A stretch of DNA of 64,000 nucleotides from an uncultured Dehalococcoidia bacterium. GTDB taxonomy: Bacteria > Chloroflexota > Dehalococcoidia > Lucifugimonadales > UBA3495. A program made the position numbers and the translations under genes. The notes below the pieces were generated by a model that was given only the letters and a program-made list of their open reading frames with translations, ran no database searches and had not been told where the DNA came from. The stretch is from the NCBI GenBank assembly GCA_951813535.1, contig OX638345.1:1439029-1503028 (forward strand), given 5' to 3'. Below are positions 32,004 through 41,414 of this stretch, one piece after another; the stretch's first letter is position 1; each line of letters begins with the position of its first letter.

Positions 32004-34226
32004 ATGACAATGGCGCATGCGTATATCCCCGACGGGCATCGACTGGGCGCGTCCCTAGCGGGCATGTATGCTGGGCATCCCGACGCCCAGGGATTGCCCG
32101 TGGCTCGGCGCGTGGCGGTGACAGTCGCGGGACTGGTCGAGTCCGGTAACTTGGATGTCGACGCGACGGTGGTCAATACTGCGGCGCTGTTGCACCTGGC
32201 CGGCCGGCCGGATGATCCGGACCGACCTGAGGTTTCCGTCGCCTTGGCCGGCGCATGGTTGCGGGGGGCGGGAGCGCCCGAGTCGTACGTGACGGCGGTG
32301 GCTGTCGCCATTCTGGGCGCTTGGGGCGCGGCGAACGGCGACGCAAGCGGGGTCATTCTGCGGGACGCGGCGCTGCTGGACCTGGTTAGTATCGAAAGGC
32401 ACGCCGACTACCTGCGAGACGCGCCGCCTCCGGGTCGCCTCCGGGAGCCTTACCTGGCCAGCTATCGCCGCGAATGCCTCACGCCGGCGTTGCGCCTCCG
32501 CGACGGCCTGATGCTCCCGGCGGCGGTGGAGTTGTACGACCAGCGCATGCCCGAATTGTCGGCGTGGCTGGATGAACAGCCGGCCAATCTGGTTCCATCG
32601 GATTGGCGACGCCTGGTGGAAGTAGCGGAGATCGAGAGCGGGGTGCGCAGGTTGCTGGATGGCGAAGATCCGGCGGCGGTTCGCGCCGAAATGCCCACCG
32701 GGGGACTGCCCTACGCGGAGTACCGGGGACGGCAACGCGCCGTGATCTCAGGAAGCCACGACCGGATCCTGGAACTGACCCATGCTCGCATCGAGGCGTC
32801 GCGCAACGTGGCCGCCGAAAAGTACCTGGAGAGCGATACGATCCATAAGCCGGCCGTGGAGGAAAACCTGTTCGTCGGCGCGCGGCGTCGGGCGCGGCAG
32901 TTGGGCCTGTCCGCGGAGACTGCGGAAGACATCGCCAGGTTGCTCCTTTCCAACGCCCGTGAGGTGCAGGAGCGGACCCTGAACGACATCGCCCAGCGTC
33001 TCAGCCGGCTGCACGGCCAGATCCTGGACGCGGATTCACCGGAAACTCGCACCGACGAGGCCGATATCGCGATCCCATCCCTGGTGGTGCGCACCGGCGA
33101 CCAGCCATTGGCCCGCGAGAACGAACTGATCAAAGAGTTGCGCGTCACCGGGCTGAACGAGGCTTACCCGGAACAGCGCCGGCGCTTCATGGAATGGTTC
33201 GAGACCCCGCACCCTTACATGGAAACCGGGATGACCGTGGGTAGCCGCGACGCAGACATCTTCATGCAGGCGCTGACCGATGGCCAACGGAGCAAGGTTT
33301 TGATGACGGTTGCCATAGATGGGCCGGCACACCTGGGCCACGGAACCGTCGCCAGCGTCCTGGCGCACTTCCAGGCCATGGGCGCCAAGGTGACGATAGG
33401 TTTTCGCGATGAACTCGGTGACTTGGACAAAGCGCGACAGGTGATGCGCGAACACCTGTTGTCGATGGCGGCCAGCGGCCTGGATCTGGAGCGCGCCGAC
33501 GCCTACCTTCAGCAGGATAGCCCCTCAATAGTCCGGACCGCGTTTGAACTCGGGGAAGCGATCCCGCTGAGCGTGCTCAACTCGGCATTGGGGCTGCGTC
33601 TGCGAAACAGCGCGACCGACACCTTCCGGCCCCTGCTGCGCTTGGCCGACATCCTGCACGTCCAGCAGCCGGAGGCCGGCGGACCTTGCCGGACGCTGGT
33701 GGTAGACGGCATCGGCGGTGACGTGTACGTGCGTATGGCCCGCAACGTGGCCGAACGGTTCAGGTTCCTGAAGCCGTCGGCGCTGTATCTGCGCCCGCTG
33801 CGGAACCTGACCACCTACGAAGACCCCCGGACCGGTGGCGCGGTCGAGGTGATGACCAACCGGGTCCCGCCCGGCCGCATCACCTATGAGGACGATCCGG
33901 CCGATATCCGGCGGCGCGTCAACCGGGCTTACACCGGCGGCCGTGGCACGCTGCAAGAGCAGCGGGAAAAGGGCGGCAACCCCGACCCGAGGGTCTGCTC
34001 GGTGTCCAGTCTGCACGCCTTTTTTGCCACACCCGACCCGCAGGCGTACGCGGAGTTGCAAAGGAGTTGTCGGGCAGGTGAGTTGTTGTGTGGGGAATGC
34101 AAGAAGTCAGCGTCGGACGGCCTGCTAGAATATCTCAAGGGACATCGCAAACACCGAGATGGACAGAGCGACAGGGTACATGCGCGCATTGCAACCTTGT
34201 CCAAGGCGATGGTTAGCGAGGACTGA
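32004..34226 (+). CDS. Three-domain fusion: degenerate HD domain, chorismate-mutase-like domain, archaeal-type TrpRS-like domain
   Basis: A 740-residue protein with no standard name. Residues about 9-140 resemble an HD phosphohydrolase, but the HD pair reads HL (64-65) while a later RDAALLD is kept. Residues about 247-329 resemble AroQ chorismate mutase: by hand alignment Arg262, Lys273 and Glu286 match E. coli Arg28, Lys39 and Glu52, while the Asp48 and Arg51 sites are changed. Residues about 379-725 follow archaeal/eukaryotic tryptophanyl-tRNA synthetase: VGSRDADIFMQAL, HLGH (443-446), GDVYVRMARNVAERF and AYTGGRGTLQEQREKGGNP. CRAGELLCGECKK also matches. The KMSKS site reads VMTNR (616-620). 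It probably does not charge tRNA, but may bind tryptophan or make an adenylate. ATG 31968 and ATG 32010 are other starts. A normal trpS lies 0.4 kb downstream. Confidence 0.75.
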   Translation: MTMAHAYIPDGHRLGASLAGMYAGHPDAQGLPVARRVAVTVAGLVESGNLDVDATVVNTAALLHLAGRPDDPDRPEVSVALAGAWLRGAGAPESYVTAVAVAILGAWGAANGDASGVILRDAALLDLVSIERHADYLRDAPPPGRLREPYLASYRRECLTPALRLRDGLMLPAAVELYDQRMPELSAWLDEQPANLVPSDWRRLVEVAEIESGVRRLLDGEDPAAVRAEMPTGGLPYAEYRGRQRAVISGSHDRILELTHARIEASRNVAAEKYLESDTIHKPAVEENLFVGARRRARQLGLSAETAEDIARLLLSNAREVQERTLNDIAQRLSRLHGQILDADSPETRTDEADIAIPSLVVRTGDQPLARENELIKELRVTGLNEAYPEQRRRFMEWFETPHPYMETGMTVGSRDADIFMQALTDGQRSKVLMTVAIDGPAHLGHGTVASVLAHFQAMGAKVTIGFRDELGDLDKARQVMREHLLSMAASGLDLERADAYLQQDSPSIVRTAFELGEAIPLSVLNSALGLRLRNSATDTFRPLLRLADILHVQQPEAGGPCRTLVVDGIGGDVYVRMARNVAERFRFLKPSALYLRPLRNLTTYEDPRTGGAVEVMTNRVPPGRITYEDDPADIRRRVNRAYTGGRGTLQEQREKGGNPDPRVCSVSSLHAFFATPDPQAYAELQRSCRAGELLCGECKKSASDGLLEYLKGHRKHRDGQSDRVHARIATLSKAMVSED

Positions 34227-34228
34227 CT

Positions 34229-34390
34229 ATGAAGGAATTTTTCCTCGATCACATTTGCACCACGCCCCCGTACACGGTCGCCTCCTGCGAATATCAATAC
34301 CTGGTATTTGCAACCATCGGCGCGACTATACTGGTTGGTGGGCTGGTGATGGCAGGCATCGCCGTCGTTCGACGCCAGAACCTGCATTAG
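34229..34390 (+). CDS. Small single-pass membrane protein (53 residues)
   Basis: An open frame of 53 codons starts at ATG 34229, three bases after the TrpRS-like fusion, with GAGG about eight bases upstream. The product has a hydrophilic N-half with two cysteines (Cys11 and Cys20) and one clear membrane helix (LVFATIGATILVGGLVMAGI), ending in VVRRQNLH. The ribosome site, the spacing and the amphipathic layout favour a real gene, probably co-translated with the fusion gene. The function is unknown. Confidence 0.5.
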   Translation: MKEFFLDHICTTPPYTVASCEYQYLVFATIGATILVGGLVMAGIAVVRRQNLH

Positions 34391-34391
34391 G

Positions 34392-34478
34392 ATGGCATCG
34401 CTCGCTGTGTTCGTCTCGTTCATATTGGTGATCGGTTTTTTCGGATCCGTTTGCTACGAGTGGGACCGAACGCATTGA
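34392..34478 (+). CDS. Possible 28-residue membrane peptide
   Basis: ATG 34392, one base after the previous stop, opens a 28-codon frame: a hydrophobic stretch (LAVFVSFILVIGFFGSVC) followed by YEWDRTH. It could be translated by coupling with the preceding small gene, or be chance. A further hydrophobic frame without an ATG runs to about 34579. The rest of this gap before trpS holds nothing else that I recognise. Confidence 0.25.
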   Translation: MASLAVFVSFILVIGFFGSVCYEWDRTH

Positions 34479-34618
34479 GGGATTTTGGCCGAAGGCGCTG
34501 TTGAGGACATTGTCCTGGTTTTGGATCGGGGTAGCGGGATTGTTGCTTTCCCTTCTGATCAAGGTAGTCTCTGTGCAATAGCGATAGGCTACCGATTTTA
34601 TTGGAGAGAGTATCGAGC

Positions 34619-35635
<1,017 letters not shown>

Positions 35636-35681
35636 CCGAACGACCCGGGTTTCACGGGCGCCAACCGCCTACCTATCGAAA

Positions 35682-35714
35682 ACGGGGCAACCACAGGGTT
35701 GCCCCGTGTTTTGT
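35682..35714 (+). terminator. Intrinsic terminator of trpS
   Basis: An 11-bp perfect stem, ACGGGGCAACC (35682-35692) with GGTTGCCCCGT (35697-35707), has a 4-base loop and is followed by GTTTTGTC. It is 46 bases past the trpS stop. Confidence 0.85.
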
Positions 35715-35788
35715 CAGCGTGTTAGCGTAACGGGGCCGCGCCGGTTACTCTGCGTGGTTTCTGATTCGTTGCCAACCGGAGGGACGAT

Positions 35789-37018
35789 ATGGCAGGCAAT
35801 CCTAGAGACAAATATTGCATCGTAGGGGTGGGCGAAACCGAATACAGCCGGGCCTCTGGCCGCACCACGCGGGCCCTGGGCGCCGAGGCGATCCGCAACG
35901 CCATGAACGACGCCGGCCTGACGCCCGATCAGGTGGACGGCATGCTCAGCTACCACGGCGGAGATTCCACGCCGTCCACATCGATTCAATACGACCTGGG
36001 CATCCGGCCGAACTTCTACATGGACTGCTCGGGTGGGGGTTCTTCCACCGAAGCGCTTGTCGGGTTGGCCATTGGGGCCATCGAGGCCGGCATGTGCGAC
36101 GTGGTGGCCATTTTCCGCTCCATGAACGGCTACTCCAACGTGCGCATCGGTGGCACCGGAGCGCGGGCGTCGGCTCCCATCGGCGGGCTCGACCTGATGA
36201 AGCGACCCTACGGGTTGATCAGCGCGGTGCAGCAGTTTGCCTACACCTTCACCCGCCACATGGCCGAGTATGGAGTGAAGAGCGAGGATTTGGCGGCCAT
36301 CAAGGCGGCCCACTCCAACCACGCCTCCAACAACCCCAAGGCGCTGATGAAGCACCGCGTCACCGTGGACGATGTGATGAACTCGCGCTGGATCATCCGG
36401 CCGGTGGCCCACCTGCTGGACTGCTGCCTCGAAACGGACAACGCCACCTGCGTTATCGTCACGTCCGCCGAGCGGGCCCGGGACCTCAAGCACAAGCCCA
36501 TCTACATCAAGGGAGTGCAGGGTCGAGGCACCAAGCCGGGCGGCGACTTCCACTACCAGCACGGGCCGATTTCCCGAGTGGCCGGCCACTACATCGCCCC
36601 GCGCATTTTCGACTTGGCCGGCGTCAAGCACGAGGATGTCGACCTGACCGGCTGCTACGACGCGTTCACCTACACGGTGCTGCTGCAGTTCGAGGACTAC
36701 GGTTGGTGCGAGAAGGGCGAGGGCAAGGACTACGTTACCAGCGGCGCCATCAACCTGGGCGGCCGGCGACCCAACAACGTCAGCGGCGGGCACCTGTGCG
36801 AGGGTTACACCCACGGGATGAACATGGTCATCGAAAACGTGCGCCAACTGCGCGGCACCGTGGACGACTACTGTCCCGGCGCTACCGAGGGTGACCACAC
36901 CTTCGATTACAGCGAGGGCGGCTGCCGCCAGGTGCCGGACGCCAAGATCAGCATGAACATGGGTTGGGGCACGCCGGCGGTCGGCAGTTCCCTCATCATG
37001 GGCAACGTGCTCAGCTAG
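35789..37018 (+). CDS. Thiolase-family protein (SCP-x / lipid-transfer type)
   Basis: A 409-residue thiolase-fold protein. The nucleophile region is MDCSGGGSS with Cys80; the later catalytic blocks are altered (CYDAFTYTVLLQFED in place of NEAF, GGHLCEGYTHG in place of GGHP-GATG), as in the SCP-x/lipid-transfer group that works with DUF35 partners in side-chain retro-aldol cleavage. It probably acts on a CoA-bound intermediate in breakdown of a complex substrate. The DUF35 partner gene follows 22 bases later with its own ribosome site. Confidence 0.85.
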   Translation: MAGNPRDKYCIVGVGETEYSRASGRTTRALGAEAIRNAMNDAGLTPDQVDGMLSYHGGDSTPSTSIQYDLGIRPNFYMDCSGGGSSTEALVGLAIGAIEAGMCDVVAIFRSMNGYSNVRIGGTGARASAPIGGLDLMKRPYGLISAVQQFAYTFTRHMAEYGVKSEDLAAIKAAHSNHASNNPKALMKHRVTVDDVMNSRWIIRPVAHLLDCCLETDNATCVIVTSAERARDLKHKPIYIKGVQGRGTKPGGDFHYQHGPISRVAGHYIAPRIFDLAGVKHEDVDLTGCYDAFTYTVLLQFEDYGWCEKGEGKDYVTSGAINLGGRRPNNVSGGHLCEGYTHGMNMVIENVRQLRGTVDDYCPGATEGDHTFDYSEGGCRQVPDAKISMNMGWGTPAVGSSLIMGNVLS

Positions 37019-37040
37019 ACGCCGAACAGGGAGAAGGACA

Positions 37041-37553
37041 ATGCCTAACTACACCTACCGGGGCATCACGCTGAGCATCCCCGAGAATGACTCTGAATAC
37101 AAGGGTTACTTTGAAGCGGCTGCGGAAGGTCGCCTGGTCGTCAAGAAGTGTTCTGATTGCGGGTTGCTGCGCGGCGAGCCGGGGCCGGGATGTCCCTGGT
37201 GCACGTCTCTGAACTGGGAGTGGCAGCAGGTATCCGGCAAGGGCACCATCTACTCGTACCAGGTGGTGGCCCACACGGTGATCCCCGCTTTTCGCGACTC
37301 AACGCCCTTTGCCATCGTGCTGGTAGAACTTGACGAGCAACGCGGACAGCCGACCGAGTTCGACGGGCTCCGTATCACCGGCAACCTGGTGGATACCGAC
37401 TTCAACATGGAGAAAGAGGCGAACGTCGGCATCGGCAAGCGGGTGGAGGTCGCATTCCAGCCGGTGGAAGACGGGTTCATGTTACCTCAGTGGCGTCTCA
37501 TCGACGAGCCGGACCAGGGTTTCACGTGGTCGCATGAGGTGCCCGAAGGCTGA
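37041..37553 (+). CDS. DUF35 OB-fold protein with zinc ribbon
   Basis: A 170-residue protein with an N-terminal zinc ribbon (Cys37, Cys40, Cys51, Cys54) followed by an OB fold (GKGTIYSYQVVAH, PFAIVLVELDE). DUF35 proteins pair with thiolase-fold proteins as aldolases or acyl-CoA-binding subunits, and the preceding gene is just such a thiolase. GGGAGAAGG precedes the ATG. The two should be read as one enzyme. Confidence 0.88.
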   Translation: MPNYTYRGITLSIPENDSEYKGYFEAAAEGRLVVKKCSDCGLLRGEPGPGCPWCTSLNWEWQQVSGKGTIYSYQVVAHTVIPAFRDSTPFAIVLVELDEQRGQPTEFDGLRITGNLVDTDFNMEKEANVGIGKRVEVAFQPVEDGFMLPQWRLIDEPDQGFTWSHEVPEG

Positions 37554-37580
37554 TCAGAAAACCACATCCTCAAGGACGCT

Positions 37581-37612
37581 GGGGCGGCGCATGCGTCGCC
37601 CCGCTTTGGTTT
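37581..37612 (+). terminator. Intrinsic terminator after thiolase-DUF35
   Basis: GGGGCGGCG (37581-37589) pairs with CGTCGCCCC (37594-37602), with one G-T pair and a 4-base CATG loop, followed by GCTTTGGTTT. It lies between the DUF35 stop and the convergent metallohydrolase. Confidence 0.65.
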
Positions 37613-37627
37613 GCTCTGCAACCGGAA

Positions 37628-38326
37628 TCACGGTCCAACTTCAGGCGCGTTCAGCGATGCGCTGGCCGGCTGAAGCAACCATACCTCCGTTTGAGTGGAA
37701 AGTTTCCCAGTGCTGAATTCGATCCGGTCGGTTTCGAGGCGGCGTACGGTGGTCTGGCGGGCGAGCCAACCATCCGGGGGCAGGAGTTCGCACTCGGAAG
37801 CGGTCAGGCCGGGTATCGCATAATGCATCGGGATAACGACCCGAGGCTGCAACCGCTGGACCAGGGCGTCCACCTGTTGGTAGCTGAGCAGGTGGTTCGA
37901 GTCGTCCACGGTCACCAACAGAACGTCGACGCCGCCAACGGCCGATGCGACTTCGGGAGGCCATTCGACACGGTTGTCGCCGATGTGCAGGAAGCTGACG
38001 CCGCCCGCGTCCAGACGGAACATCACGTTGGGGAAGTCGCGCAGCCGGGCGGATCCCGAGTGGAAATCGCCGACGCCGTGAACGTTCAGATCGCCAGTGA
38101 CAAACTCACCGGGCATCCGCAGGATTGACGCCGCCTCCGGCAGACGTTCCACGGCGTCGTGGTCGAAGTGGGCGTGGGTGATGAGGCCCAGGTCGCAGCG
38201 CACTTCGGGAAACAGCCGGGTGAACCAGTAGCGGTCGGCTTGGTTGCGGTAAGGATCGGCGACAGCAGTGATTCCGCCTGCCGTTTCCCAGCGAAAGGCG
38301 CAGTGCCCGAAATACGTCAGTCGCAC
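37628..38326 (-). CDS. Metallo-beta-lactamase-fold hydrolase (UlaG-like)
   Basis: A 232-residue metallo-beta-lactamase-fold protein. THAHFDHD gives His51, His53, Asp55 and His56; further metal ligands are likely in GDFHSG, HIGDN and the late PMHYAIPG. The start MRLTYFGHCAFRW is typical of the UlaG-like branch. These are often broad hydrolases of esters or lactones. It is on the strand opposite to thiolase-DUF35, followed by a SnoaL-like gene in the same orientation upstream. Confidence 0.85.
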   Translation of the reverse strand: MRLTYFGHCAFRWETAGGITAVADPYRNQADRYWFTRLFPEVRCDLGLITHAHFDHDAVERLPEAASILRMPGEFVTGDLNVHGVGDFHSGSARLRDFPNVMFRLDAGGVSFLHIGDNRVEWPPEVASAVGGVDVLLVTVDDSNHLLSYQQVDALVQRLQPRVVIPMHYAIPGLTASECELLPPDGWLARQTTVRRLETDRIEFSTGKLSTQTEVWLLQPASASLNAPEVGP

Positions 38327-38388
38327 TCCTGTCCTCGCCCTGCTCTGGAAATGGCGGCTTCGGCGGCCTTGGGACCGGCTGGCTACGA

Positions 38389-38805
38389 CTATTCAGCCTT
38401 CCGCCACATCTCGTAACCGATTTCCTTGCTGATCAGGCCGTCGCGCATCTCGAAGATATGCACCAAGCGCATCTCCACCGGCGTGCCCGGAGACAGAGGC
38501 AAATAGCCTTCGCCGGTGAGACGGAAGCGAACCACGCTGTCGTCAACCACCCGGTCCTCGGTGGCGAAGCGCTGCAGGTTCTCAAACTCGACGTCCTCCA
38601 TCTTGGCGAACATCTGGGTGTAGTTGTCTGCCACGGCGCGCTTGCCCTCGAATCGCAAGCCGCGGGCCGGCGCTTCCCACACCACGTCATCGGTGTAAAG
38701 GTCCAGGGCGGCCTCGACTTCGTTGGTGGCCTCGGAGTGGAAATGTGCCTCGACGGCGGCCAGGTTGGCGGCGATGAGGTCGGGGTTCTCGTTGGACGAG
38801 GACAT
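38389..38805 (-). CDS. SnoaL-like / nuclear transport factor 2-fold protein
   Basis: A 138-residue protein with the NTF2/SnoaL layout: an N-terminal helix pair (LIAANLAAVEAHFHSEATNE), LYTDDVVWEAPARGLRFEGK, a beta-sheet core and MRLVHIFEMRDGLISKE. Such proteins bind or isomerise small hydrophobic molecules. ATG 38805 is chosen because AGGAGGAG lies just before it; the longer open frame to 39186 overlaps the divergent amidase gene and is non-coding. It is divergent from the acetamidase/formamidase gene. Confidence 0.82.
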   Translation of the reverse strand: MSSSNENPDLIAANLAAVEAHFHSEATNEVEAALDLYTDDVVWEAPARGLRFEGKRAVADNYTQMFAKMEDVEFENLQRFATEDRVVDDSVVRFRLTGEGYLPLSPGTPVEMRLVHIFEMRDGLISKEIGYEMWRKAE

Positions 38806-38908
38806 GGCGGCTCCTCCTCTCGTTGGTTTCTTGACACCCTCGGGGCCTGCCGATAGCATCCCGGCAGGCGGCCACGGGCATAGCGCGCGGCCAGGGAGGG
38901 ACGGTTCC

Positions 38909-40018
38909 ATGCAGAGCATTACGATCGATCGCAGCAAACCCCTGCGCGAGGAGTCTAACACGGGCCACAACCGCTGGCATCCGGACATCTCGGCCGTCGT
39001 CGAGGTGGACGAGGGCGAGGAGGTGGTTCTGGAGACCCGGGATGCCTTTGACGGACAGATGCGGCCCGGCGTCACCGAGGCGGACTTTGCCGGCATGGAC
39101 GCCGGGGTCATCCATCCGCTCACGGGTCCGGTGGCGGTGAAAGACGCGGAGCCCGGCGACCTGCTGGAAGTGGAGTTTGTGGACATCCAGCCTCAGCCCT
39201 ACGCGTTCAGCGTGATCTTCCCCGGCTTCGGGTTCCTGCGCGACGTGTTCACCGACCCGTTCATGGTGCACTGGAACATCGCCGACGGGTTTGCGACGTC
39301 GGACCAGATACCGGGTGTACGGGTGCCCGGCGCGTCGTTCATGGGCGTGTCCGGAGTTGCGCCATCCCATGCGCAACTCGATGCATGGACACAACGGGAG
39401 GCCGAGCTGGCGTCACGCGGTGGAGTTGCGCTGCCGCCGGACGTGGGAGGGGCGGTTCCGATCAGCGGCGCGGGGGCCACACACGGGATCCGCACGCTGC
39501 CGCCCCGCGAAAATGGGGGCAACTTCGACGTGAAACAGCTTTCCACCGGATCGAAACTCCTGCTGCCGGTGGCTGTCGATGGCGCGCTGTTCTCAACCGG
39601 GGATGGTCACTTCGCCCAGGGCGACGGCGAGGTATGCGTCACCGCCGTGGAGATGGGCGCGACCTGCACGGTTCGGTTCCGGGTGCTGAAGGGCGAGGCG
39701 GAACGGCAGAACATCCGCTGGCCTCGGTTCAGTCGGGAGGACTACTACATCGCACCCGAATGGGCCGCGCCGCGCCGGTTCATCGCCACCATGGGCATGC
39801 CGGTGCGCGACGATGGCGTCAACGAGGGCGAGAACCTGACCCTGGCGTGTCGCAACGCCATCCTGAACATGATCGACCTGCTGCAGGAACGAGGGTTCTC
39901 ACGCGATCAGGCCTATGTGATCTGCAGCGTGGGGGTGGACCTCAAGGTGAGCAACGTGGTGGACGTGCCCAACTTCGTAGTGTCGGCATTTTTGCCGGAG
40001 GACCTGTTTGTGGGTTAG
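38909..40018 (+). CDS. Acetamidase/formamidase family protein
   Basis: A 369-residue FmdA/AmdA-type enzyme that hydrolyses short amides to acid and ammonia. Evidence includes the N-terminal HNRWHPDI, VHPLTGPVAVKDAEPGDLLEVE-like sequence (here IHPLTGPVAVKDAEPGD), GFGFLRD and ALFSTGDGHFAQGDGEVCVTA with metal-ligand His and Asp residues, and a C-terminal YVICSVGVDLKVSNVVD. AGGGAGGG precedes ATG 38909; the open frame upstream is non-coding. Ammonia released could feed glutamate synthesis, but no direct link is seen. Confidence 0.88.
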   Translation: MQSITIDRSKPLREESNTGHNRWHPDISAVVEVDEGEEVVLETRDAFDGQMRPGVTEADFAGMDAGVIHPLTGPVAVKDAEPGDLLEVEFVDIQPQPYAFSVIFPGFGFLRDVFTDPFMVHWNIADGFATSDQIPGVRVPGASFMGVSGVAPSHAQLDAWTQREAELASRGGVALPPDVGGAVPISGAGATHGIRTLPPRENGGNFDVKQLSTGSKLLLPVAVDGALFSTGDGHFAQGDGEVCVTAVEMGATCTVRFRVLKGEAERQNIRWPRFSREDYYIAPEWAAPRRFIATMGMPVRDDGVNEGENLTLACRNAILNMIDLLQERGFSRDQAYVICSVGVDLKVSNVVDVPNFVVSAFLPEDLFVG

Positions 40019-40047
40019 GCGTGGGAACACAGGACTGGCGAATCGGT

Positions 40048-40072
40048 GGGCGAGCGACACGGTCGCTCGCCC
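40048..40072. terminator. Strong hairpin between convergent amidase and CoA transferase
   Basis: An 11-bp perfect stem, GGGCGAGCGAC (40048-40058) and GTCGCTCGCCC (40062-40072), has a 3-base loop between two convergent stops. T tracts are absent on both sides, so it may act with Rho or as an mRNA 3'-end stabiliser. Confidence 0.5.
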
Positions 40073-40082
40073 AAACTAGCGC

Positions 40083-41414
40083 TTAAATTATCCCGCCTTC
40101 CGCCAGCAGCAGCATCTTCGAGTTGGTTAGGCCCAGTTCGCCCTGGAGGATTTCCGAGTTGTGTTCGCCGATGAGCGGCGCGCGGCGGCTGATACGCCAT
40201 GGGGAGCCGTTGTACAGCATGGCCGGCCCCGGGTAGGTGAAGGTGCGGCCCAGTTCCGGATGCTCCACTTCCTTGAAGAACTCGCGGTCCGTGAGGTGGT
40301 CGTCACCGACCAATTCGTCCATGCTGCGGATGGCGCCCCAGGGGAAGTCCCGCTGCTGCCCGCCGTGGAAGGCATCCATCAGCGTGGAGTTCATGAAGAA
40401 GTTCTTCATCACGGACACGATGTGGTCGTTTTCGGACGCGATTACCTCGGGGTCCTGGTAGCGCTCGTCGGTGAGGTCTTCAGCCATACCCGACTGGTCG
40501 AACCAATCGGCCAGCAGCTTCAGCCGTTGCGGCGTCAGGTTGGTGCCAGAGCGGGTGGTGTTGAGCCAACCGCCGTCGCCGGTGGGGAACTGGATGGCGG
40601 GGGACATGTCCGGTGCGGCGTGACGGCCGGTATGGCGCTGTACCACATCGCCGGTGGACAGGTAGATCGCTATCGCCCCCTCGGTAGTCAACGCGCAGGC
40701 CTCATGGATGGAGGCGTCGATGTATTGCCCCTCGCCGGTGAGGAAACGGTAGTACAGGGCGGCCATGAGTCCGATGTAGGCATAGTGCGCGCCGATGTGC
40801 CAGGCGTTGCCGCCGCCCGGTGCGATGGGCGGCGCGTTGGGCACGTCGATTTCGTCGTAGCCTGACGAAGCCATCTGCCCGCCGCCGGCCATCTGGGTGA
40901 TGTCGCTGCTGACGTAGTCCCGCCAGGGGCCGGTCTGTCCGTAGGGCGTCAGCGAGCACATGATCAGCCCGGGATTATCTGCGGACAAGACGTCGTAGCC
41001 CAGTCCCAGCGATTCCAGGTATCCGGGCTTGCGGCTTTCCAAAACGATGTCGGCATTCGATGCCAACTGCTTCAGGATGTCCTGCCCCTGCTTCGTCTCC
41101 AGGTTCAGCGTGATGCCCCGCTTGGACGTGTTGTAGTGCCAGAATGACAGGCTGCGCTCCCGGTGGGGGATATCATCGAGAAAAGGTCCGAAGCTGCGGC
41201 AGGATTCGCCGCCGGGGGGCTCGATCTTGATGAGATCGGCGCCGTTGTCGGCCATCAGCTTGCCGCAGAACTGGCCTTTTTCGTCGCAGATCTCGAGGAC
41301 CCGAAGGCCGTCCAGGGCTCCGGGCAGACTGAGATCGGCGGAACGGGCCCCACCGATATCGACCCCGTCTTGCCCGGAACTCCCGTTAGATTGGTTGCCG
41401 TTGGCGGAAGTCAT
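40083..41414 (-). CDS. CaiB/BaiF (family III) CoA transferase
   Basis: A 443-residue family III CoA transferase, which moves CoA between carboxylic acids through an aspartyl-thioester. The catalytic Asp is in GQYIDASIHEA. Other marks are GADLIKIEPPGG, FWHYNTSKRGITLNLE and SLTPYGQTGPW. An N-terminal 30 residues rich in Gly, Ser and Asn are low-complexity. The start overlaps the end of the upstream paralogue by four bases (ATGA), so the two are coupled and may form a heteromer. Confidence 0.9.
   Translation of the reverse strand: MTSANGNQSNGSSGQDGVDIGGARSADLSLPGALDGLRVLEICDEKGQFCGKLMADNGADLIKIEPPGGESCRSFGPFLDDIPHRERSLSFWHYNTSKRGITLNLETKQGQDILKQLASNADIVLESRKPGYLESLGLGYDVLSADNPGLIMCSLTPYGQTGPWRDYVSSDITQMAGGGQMASSGYDEIDVPNAPPIAPGGGNAWHIGAHYAYIGLMAALYYRFLTGEGQYIDASIHEACALTTEGAIAIYLSTGDVVQRHTGRHAAPDMSPAIQFPTGDGGWLNTTRSGTNLTPQRLKLLADWFDQSGMAEDLTDERYQDPEVIASENDHIVSVMKNFFMNSTLMDAFHGGQQRDFPWGAIRSMDELVGDDHLTDREFFKEVEHPELGRTFTYPGPAMLYNGSPWRISRRAPLIGEHNSEILQGELGLTNSKMLLLAEGGII

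Noticed and set aside
34159-34431. A 90-codon frame over the end of the fusion gene and the small membrane genes
   Set aside because: Its product is basic with no motif, and it conflicts with the better-supported 53-codon frame that has a ribosome site.
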